Part shown: in pieces, positions 26,585 through 34,630 of the stretch
Layout of the letters: every line of letters begins with the position of its first letter
How positions within the stretch are numbered: position 1 is the stretch's first letter
Source: DATAYA01 sp963754235
Lineage (GTDB): Bacteria; Pseudomonadota; Alphaproteobacteria; Acetobacterales; Acetobacteraceae
Direction: 5' to 3'
Length of the DNA: 64,000 nt
Assembly (NCBI GenBank): GCA_963754235.1
Contig: CAVWFK010000048.1
Location: 4,456 to 68,455, forward strand
Made by a program: the position numbers and the translations under genes
Notes under the pieces: generated by a model
The model's input: only the letters and a program-made list of their open reading frames with translations
Databases searched by the model: none
What the model was told of the DNA's origin: nothing

Positions 26585-27982
26585 TCATGCTTCCGCCTCC
26601 GCCTCGCGCGCGCTGACGTAATGATGTTCGCGGACGGGGCGCATCGCCAGGTTGCACAGGAACCCTATGAACAGCAGCCCGGCCATGATGTACATCGTCA
26701 CCGTATAGGCGTCGGCCTTGGCGACGCCGTGCGCGACCTGATAGGCGCGGATGTAGTTCACCAGCACCGGCCCGAAGATGCCCGCGGCCGACCAGGCGGT
26801 GAGCAGCCGGCCGTGGATCGCGCCCACGTAGCGGACGCCGAACACGTCGCGCAGATAGGCCGGGATGGTGGCGAAGCCGCCGCCGTACATGCTCAAGATG
26901 ATGCCGTAGGCGAGCACGAACAGCGCCACGCTGCCGATCCTGGCCGTGCTCGGCACCAGCAGATAGAGCGCGATGCCGAGCAGAAAGAACACGTAATAGG
27001 TGTTCTTCCGGCCGATATAGTCGGACGTCGAGGCCCAGAAAAACCGCCCGCCCATGTTGAACAGGCTGAGCAGGCCGACGAAGCCCGCCGCCGCCACAGG
27101 GGTGATACGGCCGTGGAACATCTCCTGCGACATTACCGAGGCCTGCCCGAGCACGCCGATGCCGGCGGTGACGTTGAGGCACAGTACCCACCACAGCAGG
27201 TAGAATTGCGGCGTGCGCATCGCCTGATCGACATGCACGGTCTCGGTGGTGATCAGCCCGCTCGACTGCGTCGCGGGCACGAACCCGGCCGGCCGCCAGC
27301 CCGCGGGCGGCACCCGCACGATCGCCGCTCCGATCAGCATGAACAGGAAGTAGCCGATGCCGAGCACGACGAAGGTTTGTGCGACGCCGACCGTGGCGGG
27401 GCCGGCGAACCGGTGCATCAGCCACACCGAGAGCGGTGCCGCGATGAACGCGCCGCCGCCGAAGCCCATGATCGCCATGCCCGTCGCCATCCCCGGACGG
27501 TCGGGGAACCAGGTGATGAGCGTCTTGACCGGCGAGATGTAGCCGATGCCGAGGCCGCAGCCGCCAAGCACGCCATAGCCGAGATAGACCAGCCAGAGGT
27601 TGTGGATCGACACGCCGATCGCCGCGACGATGAAGCCGCCGCCAAAGCACAAGGCAGCCGCCAGCATCGCCTTGCGCGGCCCGGCCCGGTCGAGCCAGGT
27701 GCCGGTGAAGGCAGCGGAGAGGCCAAGGAACACGATCGCGAGGCTGAAGATCCAGCCAAGCTGGGTCAGTTTCCAGTCGCCGGGCACCGACTTGGTGATG
27801 CCGAGCAGCCGCGTCATCGGCCCGTTGAATACCGAGAACGCGTAGGCCTCGCCGATGCAGAGATGCACGCAGAGGGCGGCGGGCGGCACCATCCAGCGAT
27901 TGAACCCCGGTTTGGCGACGATGCGTGCCCGGTCCAACAGGCCGGGTGCCACGCCGTAGGCGCCGGTGCGATCCGAAGCCAT
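26585..27982 (-). CDS. OFA-family MFS transporter (oxalate/formate antiporter-like)
   Basis: The 465-residue carrier has 12 predicted TM helices. Family marks are FNRWMVPPAALCVHLCIGEAYAFSVFNGPMTR at the first helix, GWIFSLAIVFLGLSAAFTG, TWLDRAGPRK, GIGYISPVKTLITWFPDRPGMATGMAIMGFGGGAFI and GRFFWASTSDYIGRKNTYY. Relatives exchange small carboxylates such as oxalate/formate or take up monocarboxylates; the substrate here is not decided. It is followed by the 44-residue partner at 26434-26568, presumably co-transcribed. Confidence 0.9.
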   Translation of the reverse strand: MASDRTGAYGVAPGLLDRARIVAKPGFNRWMVPPAALCVHLCIGEAYAFSVFNGPMTRLLGITKSVPGDWKLTQLGWIFSLAIVFLGLSAAFTGTWLDRAGPRKAMLAAALCFGGGFIVAAIGVSIHNLWLVYLGYGVLGGCGLGIGYISPVKTLITWFPDRPGMATGMAIMGFGGGAFIAAPLSVWLMHRFAGPATVGVAQTFVVLGIGYFLFMLIGAAIVRVPPAGWRPAGFVPATQSSGLITTETVHVDQAMRTPQFYLLWWVLCLNVTAGIGVLGQASVMSQEMFHGRITPVAAAGFVGLLSLFNMGGRFFWASTSDYIGRKNTYYVFFLLGIALYLLVPSTARIGSVALFVLAYGIILSMYGGGFATIPAYLRDVFGVRYVGAIHGRLLTAWSAAGIFGPVLVNYIRAYQVAHGVAKADAYTVTMYIMAGLLFIGFLCNLAMRPVREHHYVSAREAEAEA

Positions 27983-28183
27983 GTCTCCTCCGTCTCGTTC
28001 CTGAGCGCGATTCCGGGCCGAGGATCGCGCTTCCGCTCCGGCCTTAAAATAGATCAGATCACGCTGGTTTCATGCAAGGGCGCTGGTGGGCGGCGGCCAC
28101 CCCGCCTGCTTCATGCCCGCCCGGCGGGCTTCCCCGCGACATGGACAAGCAAATCTCAATGGCAGTTACTAATCCATTTCTAG

Positions 28184-28212
28184 TTGAAAACGACATGCGC
28201 CGGGCTCACAAT
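28184..28212 (+). promoter_or_regulatory. Possible promoter of the PEP-CTERM gene
   Basis: TTGAAA (28184-28189), 17 bases, CACAAT (28207-28212), in a locally AT-richer stretch 80 bases before the ATG at 28290. The rest of the 27983-28289 gap, between divergent genes, shows no ORF I trust. Confidence 0.35.
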
Positions 28213-28289
28213 CAGCGGCAGCGAAAGCGGGCCCGGGTCGGCTACCGCCTCCGCTGCCACTCGGTATTGCACGACTGAGGAGACGGAAG

Positions 28290-28880
28290 ATGCACGCAAG
28301 CTTCAAAGTGGGACTGGCGATCGGCATGGCCGCACTCAGCTCCAGCCAGTGCGTCCCGCCAGCGCAGGCCGCCTATATCGTGACGCTCGTGCAAGCGGGG
28401 AGCAACGTCGTTGCGACGGGAAGCGGAACAATCGACACGGCCGGCCTGAGTTTCTTCGGCAATTTCACCGGAACAGCCGATATATTCCCCTTCGCAGCAA
28501 CAATAGATACCGGGACGCCCTTCTCGCCAGTGGCCGAATTCATCGGTGGCACGGGACCGACCAGTTTCGGGACCGGGGGCGTTGCCGTTGCGAATAGCGG
28601 CGGCGGAGACTTCGTCGGCATCTTCGGCGACGTTGTCGCGGTTATCGTGCCAGCGGGCTACGTCTCCGGCAGCGCCCTTTCGGACAGCGCGATTTATCTC
28701 AACCAGACCTTCAGCAGCCTCGGCGCGACACCGGGCACTTACGTATGGACATGGGGGAGCGGCGCGACCGCCGATAGCTTCACGCTGCAGATCGGCGTGC
28801 CGGAGCCCGCAAGCCTCGCGTTGCTCGGCACGGGACTGCTCGGCCTCACCCTGACCGCGCGCCGCCGCAACGCGTCCTAA
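28290..28880 (+). CDS. PEP-CTERM sorting-domain protein
   Basis: The 196-residue exported protein has an N-terminal signal peptide (MHASFKVGLAIGMAALSSSQ, cleaved near AQA-AYIV). A beta-rich middle of about 130 residues, without a recognised domain, is rich in Gly, Thr and Phe. The PEP-CTERM tail is VPEPASLALLGTGLLGLTLTARRR: PEP motif, one TM helix, basic end. Such proteins are processed by exosortase (EpsH-type) at the membrane and linked to exopolysaccharide or biofilm. No exosortase gene lies in this window. Confidence 0.88.
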   Translation: MHASFKVGLAIGMAALSSSQCVPPAQAAYIVTLVQAGSNVVATGSGTIDTAGLSFFGNFTGTADIFPFAATIDTGTPFSPVAEFIGGTGPTSFGTGGVAVANSGGGDFVGIFGDVVAVIVPAGYVSGSALSDSAIYLNQTFSSLGATPGTYVWTWGSGATADSFTLQIGVPEPASLALLGTGLLGLTLTARRRNAS

Positions 28881-28917
28881 GCCGCGTCCACGTCCACGGC
28901 CTCGCGCGGGTCCCGCA

Positions 28918-29715
28918 TCAGGCCCGGCCGGCGGCCCGGCGCACGGCGGGGTCGAGCAGGGCCGCGAGTTCTGCTTCGTGCTCGTAGCCGGGCATCAGCG
29001 CCTCAAGCGCCGGGTCGGGGCGACATGCGGGATGGAAATAGATCTCGGTGCTGCCCGGCGGCAGCCGCCCGAGCAGGCCGAGAACACGCGGCAGGGTCAT
29101 GTGCCCGCTCCAGGCGAGGCCGAAGACCTGATCGTCGCTCTCGAGCCCGGCCCGCCTTGCCTGAACTCGAAGCAGTTGCGCCCAGGCGTGTAGCGCGCGA
29201 GGCGCGAGGCGCGGCGATCGGCCGAGGGCCGCGATCACGCCCGGCGGTTCGGCGGGGACGCGCAGCCGCTTCAGGCCGAAGCGGCGGCCGATCGCGATCA
29301 TCAGCCGTCCGACGACGGGGTGAAGGTGCATGTGCTTGTGCGCGTCGGCGTGGCCGAGCGGCAGGCCGGTTGCGGCAAAGGCCCTGAACTGGGCCTCGAT
29401 CTCGGCCGCGAGCCGGCGCCGGGCTGTGGGGTTCACGGCATAGCGCAGGCCGAGACGAAGCTGTCCCGCGGGGATGCGCCCGGGCGGCAGCACGGCGGGG
29501 CCCTCGATCACGACCACATGGAGCCCCACGCGCAGCCCGGGCAGGGCGCGCGCCCGCTCAACCGCGTTGGCGGCCGCCGGGCCGGCAATCATCAGGCTCG
29601 CAGCATCCAGCACGCCCTCGCGGTGCGCCCGCTCGACCGCCTCGTTGACCGCGAGGCTCAGGCCGAAATCGTCAGCGGTGAAGGTGACGCGGTGCCCGCC
29701 ATTGCTCGGAATCAT
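28918..29715 (-). CDS. hpnK: ChbG/HpnK-family deacetylase, hopanoid-associated HpnK
   Basis: The 265-residue YdjC-like (ChbG/HpnK) protein has the metal-binding motifs FTADDFGLSLAVNEAVERAH near the N-terminus and GHADAHKHMHLHPVV at about 122-136, plus EIYFHPACRPDPALE near the end. HpnK is a hopanoid biosynthesis-associated family, presumably removing an acetyl group from a carbohydrate head group. No other hpn gene is adjacent, so assignment to HpnK versus another YdjC protein rests on sequence alone. Confidence 0.8.
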   Translation of the reverse strand: MIPSNGGHRVTFTADDFGLSLAVNEAVERAHREGVLDAASLMIAGPAAANAVERARALPGLRVGLHVVVIEGPAVLPPGRIPAGQLRLGLRYAVNPTARRRLAAEIEAQFRAFAATGLPLGHADAHKHMHLHPVVGRLMIAIGRRFGLKRLRVPAEPPGVIAALGRSPRLAPRALHAWAQLLRVQARRAGLESDDQVFGLAWSGHMTLPRVLGLLGRLPPGSTEIYFHPACRPDPALEALMPGYEHEAELAALLDPAVRRAAGRA

Positions 29716-30113
29716 AGAGAGCGATGCACATCGCCGGGATCGTCATCGCGAGCCGGCCGCTTGGCCGGGGTGGCGATCCAGTCCCGCGGTACCGTGCGGC
29801 GGCCCTGCTGGGGTGGACGGCACCCTGACCGCATCTGTGTGCCAGGATGAGGTCGTTGAGATCTCATGGTCTGGAATCCCCTTCGCAGAAACTATCCCGC
29901 CGGCGGCCGGCCTCGTGCCGATCGCACACAACAGGCCGGACACATGGACGCAAGCGACCCGACCCAAATCCGCCCCCACACTTGCAAGCAGGAGCCGTCT
30001 ACACAGGGACTGCTTCGTAGCGTTGCTCCTCGTGCTGACGGGGCCCGTCCATCCCGGCTTGTCGCTCCCGCACCCCCTCCCTAAGGTGCCGCCCCGAGCC
30101 GGGAGGGAGACGA
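29716..30113. other. 398-base gap before ilvD with a degenerate intergenic repeat
   Basis: No convincing gene. At about 29741-29792 there is CGTCATCGCGAGC ... GGCGATCCAGTC, which resembles the widespread GTCATTGCGAGC...CAATCCAG intergenic repeat in degenerate form. The ilvD ribosome-binding site (GGGAGGGAGACGA) is at the right-hand end. Short frames here look like chance. Confidence 0.4.
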
Positions 30114-31838
30114 ATGCTGACCAAGCGCTGGGACAAGTCGCGCCTGCCGTCACGCCATGTAACTGTTGGCCCGGGGCGCGCGCCGCATCGCAGCTACTAC
30201 TACGCCATGGGGCTGACGCAGGAGGAGATTGACCAACCCTTCGTCGGCATCGCGACCTGCTGGAACGAGGCCGCTCCCTGCAACATCGCGCTCTCGCGGC
30301 AGGCGCAGTCGGCAAAGAAGGGTGTCGCCGAGGGCGGCGGCACGCCGCGCGAGTTCACCACCATCACCGTCACCGACGGCATTGCGATGGGCCACCAGGG
30401 GATGAAGTCATCGCTCGTCTCGCGCGAGATCATCGCCGATTCGGTGGAGGCGACGGTGCGCGGGCATTGCTACGACGCGCTGGTGGGGCTGGCCGGCTGC
30501 GACAAGTCGTTGCCGGGCATGATGATGGCGATGCTGCGCCTGAATGTGCCGAGCGTATTCATGTACGGCGGCTCGATCCTGCCCGGCCATTTCCGCGGCC
30601 GTGACGTGACCGTGGTCGACGTGTTCGAGGCGGTGGGCCAGCACGCCGCCGGCAACATGAGCGACGCGGATTTGCACGAGCTGGAATGTGTCGCCTGCCC
30701 CTCGGCCGGCGCCTGCGGCGGCCAGTTCACCGCGAACACGATGGCGATGGTGAGCGAGGCGATCGGGCTGGCGCTGCCCGGCTCGGCCGGCGCGCCCGCG
30801 CCCTACGAGGACCGCGACCGCTTCGCGGTCGAGAGCGGGCGGGCGGTGATGGCGCTGGTCGAGAGCGGGCTGCGCCCGCGCGACATCGTCACCCGAGAGG
30901 CGCTGGAGAACGCCGCCATCATCGTCGGTGCGACCGGCGGCTCGACCAATGCCGGCCTCCATCTGCCCGCGATCGCCCATGAGGCGGGCATCCGCTTCAC
31001 GATGGACGACGTGCTCGCGATCATGCGCCGCACGCCCTACATCGCCGACCTCAAGCCCAGCGGCAGGTATGTCGCCTTCGACGTACACCGCATCGGCGGC
31101 ATCCCGGTGATCCTGAAGGCGCTGCTGGACGCAGGCCTGCTGCACGGCGATTGCCTGACGGCGACCGGCCGGACGATGGCCGAAAACCTGAAGGATGTGT
31201 TGTTCCCGACCGACCAGGATGTGGTCTATCCGGTCAGCCGCGCCCTCTCGCCGACCGGCGGTGTGGTCGGGCTGAAGGGGAATCTCGCACCCGAGGGCGC
31301 GATCGTGAAGGTCGCCGGGATGAAGCACCGGCGCTTCGAGGGCACGGCCCTCTGCTTCGATTCCGAGGAGGAAGCCTTCGCCACGGTGCAGGCCCGTGCC
31401 TATCAGGCGGGCGATGTCATTGTCATCCGCTACGAGGGGCCGAAGGGCGGTCCCGGAATGCGCGAGATGCTCTCGACCACAGGTGCGATCTACGGGCAGG
31501 GGATGGGCGAGCAGGTGGCGCTAATCACCGACGGCCGCTTCTCGGGTGCTACGCGCGGCTTCTGCATCGGCCATGTCGGGCCGGAGGCGGCGGTCGGCGG
31601 CCCGATCGCGTTGCTGCGCAACGGCGACCGCATCACGATAGATGCGGAGGCTGGCACAATCGAGGTGGCACTGAGCGAGGCCGAACTCACCGCGCGCCGC
31701 GCGGCCTGGACGCCGCGGCGGACCGATTACCAGAGCGGGGCGATCTGGAAATACGCCCAGCTTGTCGGCCCGGCGGCGCTGGGTGCGGTGACGCATCCGG
31801 GAGCCGCAGCCGAGACGCACTGCTACGCCGACATCTGA
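30114..31838 (+). CDS. ilvD: Dihydroxy-acid dehydratase
   Basis: The 574-residue enzyme belongs to branched-chain amino acid synthesis. The Fe-S cluster cysteines are Cys56 (EAAPCN), Cys129 (GLAGCDKS) and Cys201 (AGACGG). Other conserved blocks are TDGIAMGHQGMKSSLVSREIIADSVE, VGATGGSTNAGLHLPAIAHEAG, VGLKGNLAPEGAIVKVAG and ALITDGRFSGATRGFCIGHVGPEAA. It dehydrates 2,3-dihydroxyisovalerate and its methylvalerate homologue. The start is ATG at 30114 after a strong Shine-Dalgarno. Single-gene unit; the other ilv genes are elsewhere. Confidence 0.97.
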   Translation: MLTKRWDKSRLPSRHVTVGPGRAPHRSYYYAMGLTQEEIDQPFVGIATCWNEAAPCNIALSRQAQSAKKGVAEGGGTPREFTTITVTDGIAMGHQGMKSSLVSREIIADSVEATVRGHCYDALVGLAGCDKSLPGMMMAMLRLNVPSVFMYGGSILPGHFRGRDVTVVDVFEAVGQHAAGNMSDADLHELECVACPSAGACGGQFTANTMAMVSEAIGLALPGSAGAPAPYEDRDRFAVESGRAVMALVESGLRPRDIVTREALENAAIIVGATGGSTNAGLHLPAIAHEAGIRFTMDDVLAIMRRTPYIADLKPSGRYVAFDVHRIGGIPVILKALLDAGLLHGDCLTATGRTMAENLKDVLFPTDQDVVYPVSRALSPTGGVVGLKGNLAPEGAIVKVAGMKHRRFEGTALCFDSEEEAFATVQARAYQAGDVIVIRYEGPKGGPGMREMLSTTGAIYGQGMGEQVALITDGRFSGATRGFCIGHVGPEAAVGGPIALLRNGDRITIDAEAGTIEVALSEAELTARRAAWTPRRTDYQSGAIWKYAQLVGPAALGAVTHPGAAAETHCYADI

Positions 31839-31938
31839 GAGGGTGCAGCCGATCGCGTTCGGCCGCGTTTTTGCCGCGATGGCGCCATCAGTCATGCCGA
31901 CGATGGCATGAGACGGATTCGCACGAAGGAGAACGATA

Positions 31939-32238
31939 ATGCGACGTTTGCTGGCCGGACTTGCTCTCGCGGCCGCGCTCGGCGCCCCGGTATTCGCGAC
32001 GGTGGCGCAAGCGCAGCCCTATCCGCCGCCGCCGCCGCCGCGCTACGAGCGCATTCCGCCGCCGCCGGGCGGTGCCTATACTTGGCGGCCGGGCTACTGG
32101 TCCTGGAGCGGCGGCCAGTACGCCTGGGTACCCGGTGGCTACGTGGTCCGGCGGAGTGGATATCATAGCTGGGTGCCCGGGCGGTGGGTACACGGACCTG
32201 GCGGCCAATGGGTCTGGCGGCCGGCGCATTGGCGCTGA
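31939..32238 (+). CDS. WXXGXW/YXWGXW repeat-type secreted protein
   Basis: The 99-residue protein has a signal peptide (MRRLLAGLALAAALGAPVFA, cleavage near AQA-QPYP), a proline run, then repeated aromatic motifs: YTWRPGYWSWSGGQYAWVPGGYV, YHSWVPGRWV and GGQWVWRPAHW. This matches the YXWGXW repeat family of small periplasmic or outer-envelope proteins of unknown role. The start is ATG at 31939 with AGGAG. It is followed by a strong hairpin. Confidence 0.82.
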   Translation: MRRLLAGLALAAALGAPVFATVAQAQPYPPPPPPRYERIPPPPGGAYTWRPGYWSWSGGQYAWVPGGYVVRRSGYHSWVPGRWVHGPGGQWVWRPAHWR

Positions 32239-32258
32239 GCATGCAGCGGTGACGCTCG

Positions 32259-32292
32259 AAGCCCTCTCCGCCCCGAGGGGCGGAGAGGGCTT
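32259..32292. terminator. Strong GC hairpin between convergent genes
   Basis: Arms AAGCCCTCTCCGCCCC (32259-32274) and GGGGCGGAGAGGGCTT (32277-32292) are perfectly complementary. The hairpin sits between the WXXGXW gene (stop 32238) and xthA (stop 32296), so it likely terminates both. There is no long T tail on either strand. Confidence 0.7.
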
Positions 32293-32295
32293 GAG

Positions 32296-33060
32296 TCAGC
32301 CTATTTCGATCATCACCGGCACGTGATCCGAGGGGTGATCCTCCGCCCGCTCCTGACGGTCCGGCCGCGCAGCGACCAGCCGCTCGGCCAGTGCCGGCGC
32401 CAGCAGCGCGTGGTCGATCCTGAGGCCGCGGTCGCGCGGCCAGGCGCCCGCCTGGTAGTCCCAAAAGGTGTACACCGGCCCGTGCGGATGCAGGGCGCGC
32501 ACCGCGTCCGTCAGCCCGAGCCAGCGCAGCGCGCGAAACCGCGCCCGGCTCTCGGGATGGATCAGCGCGTCGCCCTCGGGCAGCGCGCCGGGGGCAAGAT
32601 CATCGGCATCGGGGCAGATGTTGAAATCGCCCGCCAAAACCAGTGCTTCATCGGCATTGAGCAGTGCGCGGGCACGGGCCAGCAGGCAATCCATCCAGCG
32701 GAGCTTGTAAGCGAAGCCCTCCGGCCCGCCGGAATTGCCATTCGGCAGATAGAGATTGCCGACCACGATGCCCCCGGCCGCGACCTCCAGATACCGGGCC
32801 TGCGCGTCGGCCTCGGGCAGGCCGGCCAGGGCGCGCAGGCGGACCTCAACTGGGCGTCGCGCCAGGATCGCCACCCCGTTATACGATTTTTGCCCAACGA
32901 TTTCAGTGCCATAGCCGAGGTCGGAGAAGTTGGGGACGGCCGGGGCCTCGCACTTGATCTCCTGCAGCAGCAGCAGGTCGGGCTGTACCCGTCCGAGCCA
33001 GCGCCGGACGTGCCGCTCGCGCGAGCGGATCGAGTTGACGTTCCAGGTGGCGAGCTTCAC
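32296..33060 (-). CDS. xthA: Exodeoxyribonuclease III
   Basis: The 254-residue member of the EEP nuclease family has the catalytic blocks MKLATWNVNSIRSR, LLLQEIKC (metal-binding Glu), GNLYLPNGN, LAGDFNICPDADD (Asp and Asn) and RIDHALLAP with SDHVPVMIEI at the end (catalytic Asp-His). It is an AP endonuclease and 3'-5' exonuclease in base excision repair. It lies 9 bases downstream of the ErpA-like gene in one unit. Confidence 0.93.
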   Translation of the reverse strand: MKLATWNVNSIRSRERHVRRWLGRVQPDLLLLQEIKCEAPAVPNFSDLGYGTEIVGQKSYNGVAILARRPVEVRLRALAGLPEADAQARYLEVAAGGIVVGNLYLPNGNSGGPEGFAYKLRWMDCLLARARALLNADEALVLAGDFNICPDADDLAPGALPEGDALIHPESRARFRALRWLGLTDAVRALHPHGPVYTFWDYQAGAWPRDRGLRIDHALLAPALAERLVAARPDRQERAEDHPSDHVPVMIEIG

Positions 33061-33069
33061 GCGCCCGCG

Positions 33070-33408
33070 TCACTCCACCGAAAAGCTGGTGCCGCAACCG
33101 CAGGAGGAGGTGGCGTTGGGGTTCTTGACCGTGAAATGGCTGCCCATCAGTTCGTCGGTGTAGTCGAGCTGGGCGCCGGCCAGCAGGTCGAGACTCGCCG
33201 GATCGACCAGTACCCGCGCGCGCCCGGCTTCGATCAGCAAATCATCTTCCTGCGCCGACCCGTCCAGCTCGAAGCGGTATTGAAAACCGCTGCACCCGCC
33301 GGCGAGCACGGCGACGCGCAGCGCCGCCGCGCGCCCCTCGGCGGCGATGATCTCGGCGATGCGCGCCGCGGCACGCTCGGAGAGCGAGAACCGGTCGGTG
33401 GTGTCCAT
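33070..33408 (-). CDS. erpA: A-type iron-sulfur carrier, ErpA/IscA-like
   Basis: The 112-residue protein starts at the ATG at 33408 (MDTTDRFSLSERAAARIAEI). Cluster-binding cysteines are in AVLAGGCSGFQYRFELD and in the C-terminal NATSSCGCGTSFSVE (CGC). A-type carriers deliver Fe-S clusters to apoproteins. ErpA is the best guess from length and from the housekeeping position; IscA or SufA cannot be excluded. Upstream of xthA on the same strand and divergent from dgt. Confidence 0.85.
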   Translation of the reverse strand: MDTTDRFSLSERAAARIAEIIAAEGRAAALRVAVLAGGCSGFQYRFELDGSAQEDDLLIEAGRARVLVDPASLDLLAGAQLDYTDELMGSHFTVKNPNATSSCGCGTSFSVE

Positions 33409-33473
33409 GCACCCAAGATAGCGTGTTCCGGGCCGCAATTGAAGAAGCGGGACGGGAGGGCTAAGCCGCGCCG

Positions 33474-34622
33474 ATGCCGCTCGCCCGCTACGCCGTCCAT
33501 CCGCACGCCTCGCGCGGCCGGCTCCACCCCGAGCCGGAGGCGTCCTCCCGCTCGCCCTGGCAGCGCGACCGCGACCGCGTCATTCACAGCTCCGCGTTCC
33601 GCAAGCTGCAATACAAGACCCAGGTGTTCGTCAATCACGAGGGCGATTTCTACCGCACCCGCCTGACCCACAGCATCGAGGTCGCCCAGATAGCGCGCTC
33701 GCTCGCGCGGATGCTGCGGCTCGATGAGGATCTGGCCGAGGCGGTGGCACTGGCGCACGATCTCGGCCACCCGCCCTTCGGTCATGCCGGGGAGGAGGCG
33801 CTAGCCGCCGTGATGCGCCCCTGGGGCGGGTTCGAGCACAACACCCAGTCGCTGCGCGTCGTGACCCATCTGGAGGCGCGCTACGCCGCCTTCGATGGCC
33901 TCAACCTGAGCTGGGAAACGCTGGAGGGGATCGCCAAGCACAACGGCCCGCTGCACCGCCCGTCGCCGGGAATTGCCGCCTATGATCGCCTCCATCCGCT
34001 CGATCTGCACGGCTTCGCCTCCGCCGAGGCGCAGGTGGCGGCGCTCGCCGACGACATCGCCTATCACAGCCACGACCTCGACGACGGGATGCGCGCCGGC
34101 CTGTTCGGGTTCGAGGAACTCTCGCACCTGCCGCTGGTCGGCGAGGCGCTGGCCGAGGCGCGCCACGCCAGCCTCGACGTGCCGCCGCCCCGGCTGCGCC
34201 ACGAGATGCTGCGCCGCGTGATCGACCGGCTGGTGACGGACGCCGCGGCGGAGAGTGCGCGCCGGCTCGCCGCGTTGGATGCGGCCGGTGCCGAGGCGGT
34301 GCGGGAGGCTGCCGCGCAGGTGGTTGCGTTCAGCCCGCCGATGGCCGAGGCCAACCGCGCGATCAAGGATTTTCTGTCCGCCCGGATGTATCATCACTGG
34401 CGGGTCAACCGCATGACCGCCAAGGCGCGCCGCACTACCGAGGCGCTGTTCACGCTGCTGCACGCCGACCCGGCCCTGCTGCCGGATGACTGGAACGCGC
34501 GTGCGGGCGAGGGCGACCCGGCCCGGGCCGCGAGTGTCGTTTGCGACTATATCGCCGGCATGACCGATCGATACGCGGCCGACGAACATCGCCGGCTGAC
34601 CGATCTCTCGCTCCTGGGGTGA
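33474..34622 (+). CDS. dgt: Deoxyguanosinetriphosphate triphosphohydrolase-like protein
   Basis: The 382-residue HD-domain protein has SPWQRDRDRVIHSSAFRKLQYKTQVFVNHEGDFYRTRLTHSIEVAQIARSLAR (first metal His), then ALAHDLGHPPFGHAGE (HD pair) and DDIAYHSHDLDDG. These are the marks of the type 2 dGTPase-like family found in most alphaproteobacteria. It hydrolyses dNTPs to deoxynucleosides and triphosphate. It starts a long plus-strand run; argS follows after 8 bases. Confidence 0.93.
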   Translation: MPLARYAVHPHASRGRLHPEPEASSRSPWQRDRDRVIHSSAFRKLQYKTQVFVNHEGDFYRTRLTHSIEVAQIARSLARMLRLDEDLAEAVALAHDLGHPPFGHAGEEALAAVMRPWGGFEHNTQSLRVVTHLEARYAAFDGLNLSWETLEGIAKHNGPLHRPSPGIAAYDRLHPLDLHGFASAEAQVAALADDIAYHSHDLDDGMRAGLFGFEELSHLPLVGEALAEARHASLDVPPPRLRHEMLRRVIDRLVTDAAAESARRLAALDAAGAEAVREAAAQVVAFSPPMAEANRAIKDFLSARMYHHWRVNRMTAKARRTTEALFTLLHADPALLPDDWNARAGEGDPARAASVVCDYIAGMTDRYAADEHRRLTDLSLLG

Positions 34623-34630
34623 GCCACGCC

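Noticed and set aside
26447..28183. A 578-codon plus-strand frame opposite the MFS carrier
   Set aside because: High-GC antisense shadow; its composition is His/Arg/Asp-rich without structure, whereas the minus frame is a complete OFA transporter.
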